Origin: Proteles cristata cristata
Taxonomy: Eukaryota > Chordata > Mammalia > Carnivora > Hyaenidae
Reading direction: 5' to 3'
NCBI GenBank assembly: GCA_017311185.1
Contig: JAESUZ010002551.1
Span: 744,001 to 808,000, forward strand
Length of the DNA: 64,000 bases
The notes beneath the pieces are model-generated. The model did not search any database and was not told where the DNA came from. It saw only the letters and a list, made by a program, of their open reading frames with translations. Each line of letters begins with the position of its first letter. Positions within the stretch are counted from its first letter, which is position 1. Below are positions 20,191 to 31,200 of the stretch, one piece after another. The position numbers and the translations under genes were made by a program.

Positions 20191-22489
20191 CATTTTCTGT
20201 CTCTATCCCCTTTGCCACTGCCTTAAGTCAAATGCACATCAGATCTCTCTTATGTTAGCTAGAGGACTTTCTAATTGATTTTTCTCACTCAAGCCATCCT
20301 TCAGATTGTCACTGCAATGGTTTTTAAACAGAAAATTGAAAGATGTTCTCAAGTCTGTCTGCTCCCTTTCCTTGCAATATGAAGCATATAAAGTTGGTAA
20401 TCCAGCATGTATAGAAATATTAAAACAAATCTTAATGATTTGCAAATTAAAAGTGAGGACTCAAAATAAAATATCTAGTTAGAATATCATACAGAGATGC
20501 AAAACGTTGTTCAATGCACTGGTTCATAGAAGAACAACGATGGTAGGAAATCACGTTATTGACCTTTTTCTCCTTACCTACAAAAAAAGTATGGGGAAAA
20601 ATGGAATGGTAAATCTGAGCGATGCTACGGTAGGTTTTGTCTTTATTCAAGAAAAACGTTGAGTAATGATTGTTCTGGTTTTCTCTGAGACTTGGTTGAA
20701 TAATCTCTCTCAGCCTCTAGGCAGATTTTTGAATGAGATTCTAGAATAGGGAAAGAAAAAATGGGGTCAAACTGGAGAGTTTGGAAAGTTACAAGTATCT
20801 AATTGCTTTATATCTGTGCCAGAATTTTTCTTTTCATATGAAGGGCATTAATTATAGCTGGGGTATTTTTCCGATCACAGCGTCATGCTTTGGCCTTCTA
20901 GTGCAAGGAATAAAGTTTAAAAATGTTTTTCACACCCTCTAATTTTGTGTCCCAAGATCTGTTTTTAGATTAGGTAGATGAACCCATTTACAAAGTTCAT
21001 TCCACAAGGGTTCCTGTGATATTTTCCTTTTGAAAATTGAGCTCATAGGTGTGGTTATGGTCAGTGTTGTTTAAAGAGGGATTTTGAGGACTTTGTCTGA
21101 TGAATAGCTCATAATTACTTGTGTTTAAAACTATCTTGGTATGTTACCAACGTTTTCCTTTCATTTGAAAGCTTTTACGTGCACTTTGATTTCTGAGGAG
21201 GGTGGGTATTGTTAAGTAATGTAAGATTCAAAGTTAAATTAACAAAAATAAGTTAGAACATAGATAAAAAGTTAGAAGAAAGGTCTTTCCAAAGAAAATA
21301 GACTATGCAGTCTTATAAATGTTTGCATCAAGGTTTTCATAAAGATTTGCTAAAAGTTATTGGCCATGGTAGTGAAGGCCATTAGCTTAGGTTAACTTCC
21401 TGATTTTAACTTTATATAAATGGTTGAATGAAACTATTATAGTAAAAGATTAAAAGAAATGTCTTATTTGTCCACATTGTTTCTTTTGTGTAACCCTAAG
21501 GAAAAAGGCTGCCTTAGGAAAGTAAGTCTAGGCGCTTGTAAATCATACTTATCAGCAGAACGACGTTGAAAAAAAACAATTCAAGTTCTGGTTTCTGATT
21601 TTGGATAAATCACTTATTTTCCCATGATTTTGTATACTGAATTCCAGAATGGAGTAGGTTGTAACTGCAGATTCTTTGAGCCTAAAATATTATGATCTAG
21701 TAAGTAATTAAGAAATTAATGTTACATAGATATAGATATAGATATAGTTATATAATGGAAGGTGGCTCCATGCTTTATTTTTACCTGCCAGGTAGTTCTT
21801 CATTTATTAACATAGAAGTTCTATTAGTGTTGACAGTATATATCCAGACAGCCTTTCAAGTAGCTTTTTTGAATTCACAGATTAAATTAAAATTTTGTAT
21901 TGCATTCAATTGGCAGCGTATGTTGATTTCACTCTGCTTTTTCAAAAAGACCATTTCTTTGTAGTTCTTACATGGCTGTTTTCGAACAGTTTTTTGAATA
22001 TCATAAAAATGTATTTTGAAAGTCTCAAAGATCCCACATAGATACCCATAAAGTGTAACAACAACAATAACAACAAGAAAACCAAGAAGAAAGGCAAGTA
22101 TGTACAAGCGTGTTCGTCTTTTTTCACTAGATTGGTCTAATTTTTCAGATTTGTCTTTTATTTTTAAGCACAAAGTTGTTTTTAAAAATGTTTCCCAAGA
22201 ACCAGGGAGTCAAAATTTCACAGAGAGTACCAGAAGCGTGGCTCCCGCATGGAGGCAATCCGGGGAGTGGAGGTGGGTGTTTGGGGAGGGCTGGGAATGG
22301 GGACTGCCCTGCTGGACCACCGAGGCACGTTTACCACTGAAGCCCCTCAAACCACACTGCTTGGCATTTTGACTTCTTGGATTTCAGAAGATTCAGAAGA
22401 GAGATGAAAAGAAATACAATTTGGCAGAATGTTCGTGAAAGCAACGCCATGAGGACAATGGTGAGAGAGTCAAAAGGCCTCAGTCTAGA
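20191..22489. other. Unique sequence
   Basis: About 2.3 kb with no recognisable repeats except small tandems. A GATATA tandem lies at about 21726-21747 and an AAC-type tandem at about 22058-22078. The hydrophobic minus-strand frame at 21856-22173 draws its membrane-like stretch from that AAC/GTT tandem. Confidence 0.45.
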
Positions 22490-22590
22490 ATTAAATCTTC
22501 TGCCACTTGTGTAATTCGCCTGATCGTGCACTTAATCTTACCCCCAGTTTCTTTCTTCATATATATGTGGGTGAGAAAGTTTTCCTTTTC
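22490..22590 (+). repeat. MIR fragment (tentative)
   Basis: 'tctgccacttgtgtaattcgcctgatc' and 'cagtttctttcttcatata' resemble the MIR core. It is short and uncertain. Confidence 0.4.
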
Positions 22591-22759
22591 GTAGAAGTAC
22601 ATGGTTAAAATCACGTACTTGAAAGTGCTTTTTAAAATTACCAGGTAGTTTAATGTTCTGCAGTATACTTAAAAATCACCAACATAGATCGGAAAATGAA
22701 TAAATATTAGCCAAAGTGCTAAACTCCTTAAATATATTACCAAAACTAAAACTGACAAT

Positions 22760-22990
22760 AGGGGTGCCTGGGTGGCTCAGTCAATTAAGCATCTAACTCT
22801 TGGTTTCTGCTCACATCAGGATCTCACAAGTTTGTGAGTTTGAGTGAGCCTTCTTGGGATTCTCTCTCTCTGTGTCTCTCCGTGTCTCTCCCCCTCTCCC
22901 TTTCTTTCTCCCTCTCTCTGCCAACCCCCCCCCCACTGCTCACATGATCTCTCTCTCTCTCAAAATAAATAAACTTAGAAAGAGTAAAAT
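22760..22990 (+). mobile_element. tRNA-Lys SINE
   Basis: Starts GGGGTGCCTGGGTGGCTCAG. Part of the middle is lost and a C10-type run is present. The tail is CTCTCTCAAAATAAATAAAC. The target duplication is not clear in the A-rich flank. Confidence 0.9.
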
Positions 22991-23029
22991 TAAAATAAAA
23001 TAACTTTTTTAAAAAAATGGGTAACTCTT

Positions 23030-23270
23030 TTTAGCTTTATCTTACTGGTGAGAAAACAGATTTGTACGTGCCCCTACAGTCTATTTAGCAGAGCTAGAAT
23101 TCAAAACTGTGACTAGTGACACTCAAACGTGTTTTTTGGACACCTAGTAAGTTCCAGGTACCACATTAAGTTACTTATTTTGTATCTCCTAAATATTTAA
23201 TAACTGTGCTCAAAATCACTTAGGTAGAATTACAATTCAAACTAAGGCTATGAGTGTCTATGTTTCTGCT
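23030..23270 (+). repeat. MIR, probably two overlapping fragments
   Basis: 'ttatcttactggtgagaaaacaga', 'tagcagagctagaattcaaa', then 'acacctagtaagttccaggtaccacattaag' and 'aaatcacttaggtagaattacaattcaaac' are MIR-like in order, with a repeat of the same segment, suggesting two copies. Confidence 0.5.
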
Positions 23271-23430
23271 TCAAGTTGCCAAAAACACCACTACAGTATG
23301 TCTTCTATGGTATGAAAGCTCTTTGAGAGCTCAAAACTTGTCTTTGGGATTACTTCACACAATGAATAAAGCATCTCAAGTACAGGTTCTCAAAATATAC
23401 TTTCAGATTACGTGTTAAGCATTCCATTTT

Positions 23431-23604
23431 TTTCCATTTTTTATTGTTTGTTTTTGAGAGAGAGAGAGGGAAAGAGAGAGAATTTTCAGCAGGCTTCATT
23501 CTCAGTGCAGAACTTTATGCAGGATTATCTCATGACCATATGATCTTGACCTGGTCCAAAAACCAGACTCAGACACTGAACTGACTGAGCCACCTAGTTA
23601 CCCC
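23431..23604 (-). mobile_element. Degenerate tRNA-Lys SINE
   Basis: Reverse-strand element ending CTGACTGAGCCACCTAGTTACCCC. Flanks AAGCATTCCATTTT (23417-23430) and AAGCAGTTCCATTTT (23605-23619) are an imperfect duplication with one indel. Confidence 0.87.
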
Positions 23605-23856
23605 AAGCAGTTCCATTTTCTCACAGAAAGCAACCTAGCATATCTAGGAAAAAATTTTTTAATGTATGCCTATAAATTGCTTATCTGGGCTAACGTTTAA
23701 AAAAGAAGTTTTCAGTAATTCTAGTAGCTGTCTAACGTGCTCTTGAGAAGCATTGCTAATAAAAGACACAGGATGCCCCCAGACACTATGGGGATATTAT
23801 GTCAAATCAGTGATTGCTTGAATGTGCTAAGTTATTTTATTTAAAAATGTGTAAAA

Positions 23857-24085
23857 AGACACCTTGGTGGCTCAGTTGGCTAAGCATCTGACTCGTGATA
23901 ACAGCTCAGGTCATGATCTCATGGTTCCTGAGATCGAGTCCCATGCCAGGCTGTGTATGCACAGTGAGGAGCTTGCTTGGAATTCTCTCTCTCCCTCTCT
24001 CTTTTTCTCTGTCCTTCCCCTGGCTATATGCTTTCTCTCTGTCTCTCTCTCTCTCAAAATAAAAGAGTAAACTTATAAAATGTAT
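23857..24085 (+). mobile_element. tRNA-Lys SINE
   Basis: The head is CACCTTGGTGGCTCAGTTGG with a B box GAGATCGAGTCCC. CT-rich region and AAAATAAAAG tail. Flanks share 'aaaatgt...aagaca', an imperfect duplication. Confidence 0.88.
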
Positions 24086-24346
24086 AAGACATTCCTACTT
24101 ACCATGGAAATACCATTACCAACTATTTTCTCTGGTTTCACAAACAAATTTTACACCTGAAATTTCTACTGACTATAGCGCTGGTTGATAGTTGAAAGCA
24201 AACTTTTCCTTCAGTTACTTATCTACATTAGCACCATCAGCTTTTGATTAAGATATTCCTACCCTAACTACAATTTGGTGTATATAGGACATTCCTACCC
24301 CTTCCAACTAGAAAATAAGCGTATAATACCAAAATATCCAGTAATA

Positions 24347-24563
24347 GTGGTGTGTGGTGACTCAGTCAGTTAAGCATCTCAATTTTGGCTCAGCTCATGT
24401 CCCATGGTTCATGAGACTGAGTCCCATATCCAGCTTTGTGCTGACAGCACGGAGCCTGCTTAGAATTGTCTCTCTGCTTCTATCTCTGCTTCTCTCTCTC
24501 TCAACCTCTCTCTCTTTCTCAAAATAAGTAAACGTTAAAGATAGAAATTTTTTAAAAAAAGGA
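24347..24563 (+). mobile_element. tRNA-Lys SINE, head altered
   Basis: GGTGTGTGGTGACTCAGTCAG replaces the usual start. The middle and CTCTCTTTCTCAAAATAAG tail are clear. Flanking 16-bp repeat at 24331-24346 and 24564-24579 matches at 14 positions. Confidence 0.88.
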
Positions 24564-24579
24564 AAAAAATCCAATAATA

Positions 24580-25572
24580 AAGCATGGATCTCAGAAGAAA
24601 GACTTTTATTTGGTCTGGGACATAAAGTATAGATTATCATGACTGAGTCTGGGAAGAAAAAATAAAAGCAATTAAAATGATAAGGGCTTAAAACAAAACT
24701 GAAAAATAATCACCAAATATTTTAAGAGTTGACTTGGGTAACAGGAACTGTTCACACTCTTATGTCTGATATCCCACAGAGGAAGTGTGTTCTTTTCATT
24801 CATATCTGGGTATCACATGTTTAGATAAAAAATGCATGTGGCTGCTTTTTATCAGAGACCTGATTTTAGTGGTCCACACTTAAAACAGTTTATTTTTCTC
24901 CTATAACAAGAAATGCAGAAGTAGGCAGCCACTAGCATTTTTTCTGTAGTTTGGGATATGAGGGTTGAGTTTCTGGGTTTCTCATAGCCTAGACACCCAG
25001 AGTGTCTGCGGCAGCTCCAGCCACCTGTGTGTGAGGCATCAGGGTGGGGTGTTCAGATGGCACACGAGTAATAAAGGATGCTTTCCAACTGAGTCACAAA
25101 TCTTTAAAGTGCCTTCCCTAAAACTTCATCCAAGAACTCTTGCTTCTACTTCTTTGGCCCCCTCACTGCCAGGAGACTGTGCCATGGAGTTTTACACTGG
25201 AAAATTTGCCAGGAACCCAAAGTAGGGATTCTACTGCTAATGATAAAGATGAGAGGGCAGGTGGGAGAAAGAGAAAGTAATCTTTGTACGTGCAGCCTCG
25301 TGCACCTGCTTCACAACAGATACAGTGGGAAAGGTTATAGAATTGTTGCTTATTACATCGTAGGTCAGGATTGAGAGCATGAGTTCAATCATTAGATGGA
25401 ACAATGAGATTTTAGAGTTGGTATTTTCCATCAGTCCATTAAAACACATTATAAGAAGAAATGCACTTAGCCAGTCAAACCAAATAATTACAAGTTTTCA
25501 TCAAGGAATTTTAATATTCCTTACACTTACTTTAATGCTATTACTTGGCTTTTAAAGAAACACAAGTCAAGT

Positions 25573-25573
<1 letters not shown>
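24580..25573. other. Unique sequence
   Basis: No gene. The plus frame at 24965-25225 has no supporting splice sites or domain. Confidence 0.4.

Positions 25574-25621
<48 letters not shown>
25574..25621. repeat. (AC)n microsatellite, 48 bp
   Basis: An uninterrupted AC dinucleotide run of about 24 units. Pure runs of this length are usually polymorphic. Confidence 0.98.
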
Positions 25622-25622
<1 letters not shown>

Positions 25623-26327
25623 ATTTCCAGAAAAAAAAGTAAGACTTCAGTTGAGAAAGAGAACAGTCATATTTGCATGGTACTCATATTTTTGAATATC
25701 AAAACCAGTCTTCAGTTTGCTTCACCATGATATTTTCAGAAATAAAATGTCTGAGTTATGACTAAATGACTAAATAAATATGAATAAAATATAGTGGGAA
25801 AGGTATGATTTCTTTAATATCAGAAGCTTCATAATGCATTTTTCACCTTCCTTTATATATTGCTTAATCACTTGAACTAGTGGCATAAAAGCTTTGGACA
25901 TGAGGGATAAAATGGATTCTATTCATTATGTACATATATTTGAAGGCTGACTGAGTGACTGCTATATTGGAAATATTTTCCTGTTCACTATGTTATCTGT
26001 TTCTTAAAATATATAATAGCAACACAAACCTTTGATATACTGACAGGATTACTGTAATTTGTTTGGTCCTTTCTTTAGCCAATAGAAGTGACTAAGAAAG
26101 TAAGAAATTATAATTCCTTTTGGGAATCCCAGATGAGTTAATAAGGAGCAACTTAATTTAATCTTCCCAAAATGTGCTGTTTACATTATGCATCTGATTA
26201 AGTGCCAGAATACTTTTTATTCAGTAAATATGACTGCATGCATTTTCTTATATTACATTTTACAGATGACAGATGGCCCTAGCATGCATTCTATCCTGGC
26301 GTGCAATTGAAATGCCTGACTCCAATG

Positions 26328-26329
<2 letters not shown>
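25622..26329. other. Unique AT-rich sequence
   Basis: Nothing recognised. Confidence 0.4.

Positions 26330-26362
<33 letters not shown>
26330..26362. repeat. (TG)n microsatellite, about 33 bp
   Basis: An uninterrupted TG run about 700 bp from the AC tract at 25574. Together they form a close marker pair. Confidence 0.97.
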
Positions 26363-26365
<3 letters not shown>

Positions 26366-27757
26366 CACAGATGTGTATGTGCATTTAATAGAAATATGTC
26401 CATCCACACCACATATTCTTGTATCCTGCTGAAGGGGGAAAAATGACATAGTATTAATGACAAATAATTAAAGAGGTCAGAACTATGGTTATTTCCTTTC
26501 TATAAAAGGGACATAGGAGTAAAAGTGCTTCTCAAACAACCTCAAGTAGATAGTTGGAAATATCCTATAATTTTGAAAAATGTTAGTGTTGGATGACCCC
26601 TAGGAGTTGATTTGGCATGACCCTTTTAAGAAGACAAAAAAACGTGGCATCACAACCTGAAGGGTTTAAGTAAATGAACAGGATCACAAACAAGATCACT
26701 TCTGTTTCAGTGAGCAGTGGCATTACCTCAATCTTTATAAGCAGGAAAATGATAGACCTGAAAATTACTTTATTTTTTTAGGCCACCAGAGAAATGAAGT
26801 CACAGAGCAACCAAGTAACCAATAATTTGGGGAGACACAGTCCCTGGAGTAGAGAACTAGGATATGAACACTCATTTACCTGAACCCACCACCACCAGAC
26901 TTCATATTTCCTGTAAAAGGATGCAGCTAACATGTTTAAATTAATTGCTGAAGATGGAGTGCAGGATCATGAAAGTGTAAAACCACTGGAGACAAGTAAA
27001 CTCTTTCAAGCTTGGCCTCCGCAAATACCACCCACACGCACAAGGAATATCAAGGAGAATCCTGAGAAAGCTTTTAGCGAGGTGCTGGCTCTCGGTGGGG
27101 GTCAGGAGTGGTTTGCAGGTATCACTGCCAATATTTCACCCACATCCATTCCCATCCCCCTCATAGAAGTAAGTCTTAATGCCTGAATCTGTGGGAAAAG
27201 GACAATAAAGAGTGTCACTTTAGGGAACTGGTAGAAAACCATTCTAGTTGGGGGAGAAAATAGGGAGAAAAAAAAAGGATTACTTCCAAGAATGACCAGG
27301 GATACATGCTGGCCCTAACACTAGAGTTGTAGGAAAGACAAGTGTGATAAAGAGCATACTACTGTGACCCAGGAACACAGCCCCATTTGAGACTGTGGGT
27401 CAATCAGAACACAAGAGAACATTATCCATTCCCATTGCAAAGATAACCAGTAGAGCATAAATGACAATGGGATACAATTGGGAGTTCTGGAAGATTTATC
27501 TATCATGTTTCAGGCACAGTGCAAAGGAAAGATCCAAAACCAATGTGCAGAAATAGTCATTGACAAGAATGCCTTGACAGTCTACTTGATAAATAATAGG
27601 TATCACCAAAGGCTTTAAAGCTGGTGACACCTGTATATGTGTGACTGAGTGTGACCATACCAATAAACTTCAAACTCAGTCTAATGACCTGTTAGAATCA
27701 TCTAACCCCCACTCGGAGGGCCCTGCAGAAGTTTTTCTAAGAACATACATATTTTCC
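26363..27757. other. Mostly unique sequence, exon-like patch not called
   Basis: The plus frame 26932-27186 ends next to a good donor (GAA|GTAAGT at 27169), but no convincing acceptor precedes it, so I leave it uncalled. No other structure was seen. Confidence 0.35.
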
Positions 27758-27772
27758 TGAGTAACTATTCTC

Positions 27773-27984
27773 GTTTTATTTTTTTATACTTTATTTTTGA
27801 GACAGAGAGAGACAGAGCATGAGTGTGGGAGGGGCAGAGAGAGAGGGAGACACAGAATCTGAAACAGGCTCCAGGCTCTGAGCTGTCAGCACAGAGCCCG
27901 ATGCGGGGCTCGAACCCACTACCTGTGAGATCTGACCTGAGCCGAAGTCAGACACTCAACCGACCTAGCCACCCAGGCACCCCA
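27773..27984 (-). mobile_element. tRNA-Lys SINE
   Basis: Complete reverse-strand copy ending CCACCCAGGCACCCC-A. The flanking 15-bp repeat TGA[G/A]TAACTA[T/C]TCTC (27758-27772 and 27985-27999) has two mismatches. Confidence 0.94.
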
Positions 27985-28039
27985 TGAATAACTACTCTCC
28001 TTGAGAAGGTGTCAGTTTTCAACAAATGAGGCAAATGAA

Positions 28040-29830
28040 AAGGCCAGAGGAAACAAAATCAAAAGAGACAAAGCAGTCATCAGTCCAGATTGAAATATAA
28101 AACAAAAAGGTTTCATAATGAATATGTGTAACTTGTTCAGCTGTGAAATGGAAAGGATAGTCAACCTGTAAGATCAGATGGATAATCTCATCAAAGTAAG
28201 ATAAGAAAAGTTTACTATGGAGAAATGGAAAGATCAGAACTTAAAAATATAGTAACATCAAAAATAAGTAATGCCTTCATCAGGTTCATGGGTAGACTTG
28301 ATACAGCCAAGGAAAGAGTCAGTAAAACCACCCAAAATGAAACCCAAAGAAAAGCATAAAGTAAGAGAAACCAAAGGACAAAAGAAAACAGAAGAGAGTA
28401 CCTGGGAATGTGAGATAATGTCAGTTTTGTAAAAGAAAAGAACATGAGGCCAACAAGACATTTTAAGAAACAATACCTAAGAACATGCTAAAATTAATGA
28501 CAGACATGTAACCACAGACCCAAGAAGCTCAATGAGCACAAAGTAGGATAAATTAAAACAAACACATACACACAAAATCTCAGGCATACCTTACATTTAA
28601 AGTGCTGAAAATCAAGTCAAATAAAATACCTTCATATAAGCCAGAGGGAGGGAGAAAACCCATATTACCTATATATATGGGAACAAGAATAAGAGCTGAC
28701 TTTCCTAAAAACCCAGGCAAACAAAAACATAATAAGGTGACATTTTCAAAAACTGAAAAAGAAAGGGAGCTCATAATTGTAATCCAGCAAAATATCATTC
28801 AAAAGAAGATAAACATTTTTTTGAAACACACAAAATGTAAGGACCTCCAATGCCAGTAAAGCTAATCTAAAAACCAATTCTAAATAACGTTTTTCAGGCA
28901 GAAGAAACAGAGTGTCTTAAGAAGCTTATATCTACCCCAAAGTGCAAACAGTTAGAATGGAATAAGTGAAGATAAAATGAAAATCATTGCCTTTAAAAAT
29001 GTTCTGAAAGATAATGATGTACATATAGTAGAAATATGCTGTGTGTTAATAACATCCATAAAATGCACTGGCATCAATATCCCATAGAATCAGAAAGTTA
29101 TATGGTTACCAACCCTTTATGTTAGATATGAAGTGGTATAGTATTATTTGGAAGTTGAATCTGACCAATTAAATATATAGCAAAACCACCAGTATCTTTT
29201 AATAGTGTAAATAATAATTCAATAGTCTATAACTTCCCCTCAATTTTGCTGTGAAATTTAAACTGTCCTAAAAAAAAAAAAGTCAACTTAGGAAATTGAC
29301 ATTTGACTTTATCACTTTTTGACATTGGTTTACAAAACATCTTTTTAAGTGACTGAAGAGACAAGCAACAAAATGGAAGAAACTAATTCAAATAACATAT
29401 CTGGTTAATGACATTTTCCCAAAATATAGAAAAAATGTAACATTCAATCAGAAGAAAAATCAATCCAATAAAAAATGGGCAAGATATATAAGTAGATACT
29501 TCACCTATATACCTATACTTCACAGATAGATATATAGTTGGCAAATAAGTTCATGAAAAAATATCAACATAAACAGTCATTAGCAAATTGCAGATGAAAT
29601 TCACAATGAAATACCACTAGAAACCTGTCAGGACGGCTAAAATTCAGAAAATGAAAAACAGACGACACCAACTTCTGAAAATGAGGATGTGGAAATGAGA
29701 ATATGGAGTAACTAAAAATATCATTCACTCCTGGTGGAAATGCAATATTGTGGAAAGTATTTGACAGCTTCTTTATAGAATAAAATGATGACACAATAAT
29801 CATCCTCCTAAGCGTTTAAACTAAGTAAAG
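28040..29830 (+). mobile_element. Ancient L1 remnant (ORF1, then 3' ORF2)
   Basis: Plus-strand blocks follow L1 order. An ORF1-like C-terminal region spans about 28500-28920 ('caagaagctcaatgag...', 'aaagtgctgaaaatcaag', 'gtttttcaggcagaagaaac'). At 29440-29780 come ORF2 3' motifs ('aatccaataaaaaatgggcaag', 'gaaataccactagaaacctgtcagg', 'tcactcctggtggaaatgcaat'). The endonuclease and reverse transcriptase core is missing, so there is a large internal deletion or two separate fragments. No frame survives. Confidence 0.6.
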
Positions 29831-30009
29831 TGATCCAGAGGCCTGTGTATTATATAATACTAGTATATGACAATTTAAGAAAAGCCATCAGAGGATGCTA
29901 GGGATTGAGAGTTGGATGAGCACAAGGGATCCCAAAGAAATGTTGGGTGTTGATGGAGCTGTTGATAAGATAATGTAGAGGTGGATGTATGATTATATGC
30001 ATTTTTAAT

Positions 30010-30228
30010 TTATCATTTATTTATTTTTTAAATGTTTGTTTACTTTTGAGAGAGAGAGTGAGACAGTGTCAGTGGAGCAGGGGCAAAGAGAGAGGGAGAT
30101 GCAGATCCAAAGCAGGCTCCACATTCTCAGCTGCCAGCACAGAGCCTGATGTGGGACTTGAACCCACAGACCATGAAATCATGACCTGAGCCAAAGGACG
30201 CTTACCTGACTGAGCCACCCAGGCACCC
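30010..30228 (-). mobile_element. tRNA-Lys SINE
   Basis: Complete reverse-strand element ending GAGCCACCCAGGCACCC. Flanks TGCATTTTTAAT (29998-30009) and TGCATTTTTTAAT (30229-30241) differ by one T. Confidence 0.92.
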
Positions 30229-30307
30229 TGCATTTTTTAATGCTCATAGAGATCTGTACACAACAGAGTAAATATTACTGTAGGCAAATTAAGAATCAGC
30301 CAGGATG

Positions 30308-30505
30308 GGAGCTCCTGGGTGGTCCCATCTGTTGAGTCTCGGGTTCTCGATTTTGGCTCATGTCATGTTATCGTTGTCATGGGTTCATGAATCCCGTGTG
30401 TAGCTCTGTGCTGACATCTGAGAGCTTGCTTGGGATTCTCTCCCTCTTTCTCTGGCCCTCTCTCTCTCAACCTCAGTCTCAACATAAAGAATAAATACTT
30501 AGATA
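30308..30505 (+). mobile_element. Degenerate tRNA-Lys SINE
   Basis: Begins GGGAGCTCCTGGGTGG. The head is partly scrambled, but GCTCTGTGCTGACATCTGAGAGC, GCTTGGGATTCTC and a TCTC/A-rich end are preserved. Confidence 0.82.
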
Positions 30506-30684
30506 ACTGCAAGTGGTTCCCAAATGAGTTTTTAAATTAGGATTTCTAAATAAGTGCATGTGAGAACAAGGAGGATATGCACTAGAACAAAACAAAACAA
30601 ACAAAATGACCTAGCAATGAAAGTATGTTTTATGAGGTTGGGATAATTCTCTTACCAGATACAATCTATAGCACTTAACTTAGT

Positions 30685-31200
30685 GTGGTAGGCAGACTAC
30701 TGGTCCCTCAAAGATGTCCATGCCCTAATCACTGGAACCTGGGACCCCGTTACATGGCAAAAGGGGCTTGGCAGATTGTTATAAGGCTGCTTGCTGATCA
30801 ACTGACCTCAAAGTAGAAAGATTATCCAGATGGACCCAAAGTCATCATGTGAACCCCTAAATGTGGAGGAGAAAAGGAAAAGAGTCAGTGAGAGATGAGG
30901 TTTTAGAAGGATTTTATTTAACCTTGCTTGTCATGGGATGTGGGGGAGGGGACATAAGACTGGAGAAAGGCTTTTAGGACCCAACGGGCAAGCTCAGTCC
31001 TACAACGACATGAAACTGAATCGGCAAACCTGCATGTTCCTAGAAATGGTTTCTCCTGATGAGCTTATAAAAAGAAATGAGGCTCTGCCTGTCCACATTT
31101 TGATTTCAGCCTTGTGATACTTAGAACAGAGAAACCAGTCAGCTGATCTTCTGACCAGTAGAACTGTGAGACTACAAAAGTGTTGTCTCAAATTGCCAAA
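30685..31200 (+). repeat. MaLR-type (MLT1-like) solo LTR, tentative
   Basis: 'ccctcaaagatgtccatgccctaatcactggaacctggg', 'ttacatggcaaaaggggctt', 'gattatccagatggaccc' and, near the end, 'tgatttcagccttgtgatact...ttctgaccagtagaactgtgag' are typical of mammalian MaLR-like LTRs. It is an old, solo copy with no internal region next to it. I am less sure of the subfamily than of the LTR call. Confidence 0.5.

Noticed and set aside
21856..22173. Minus-strand frame with a membrane-like segment following a basic KRRTR stretch
   Set aside because: The hydrophobic run is encoded by a GTT/AAC tandem repeat, there is no acceptor upstream, and a stop lies just before it.
26932..27186. Plus frame ending at GAA|GTAAGTC
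   Set aside because: Only an internal acceptor-like TTTGCAG fits, giving a 50-bp block out of context.
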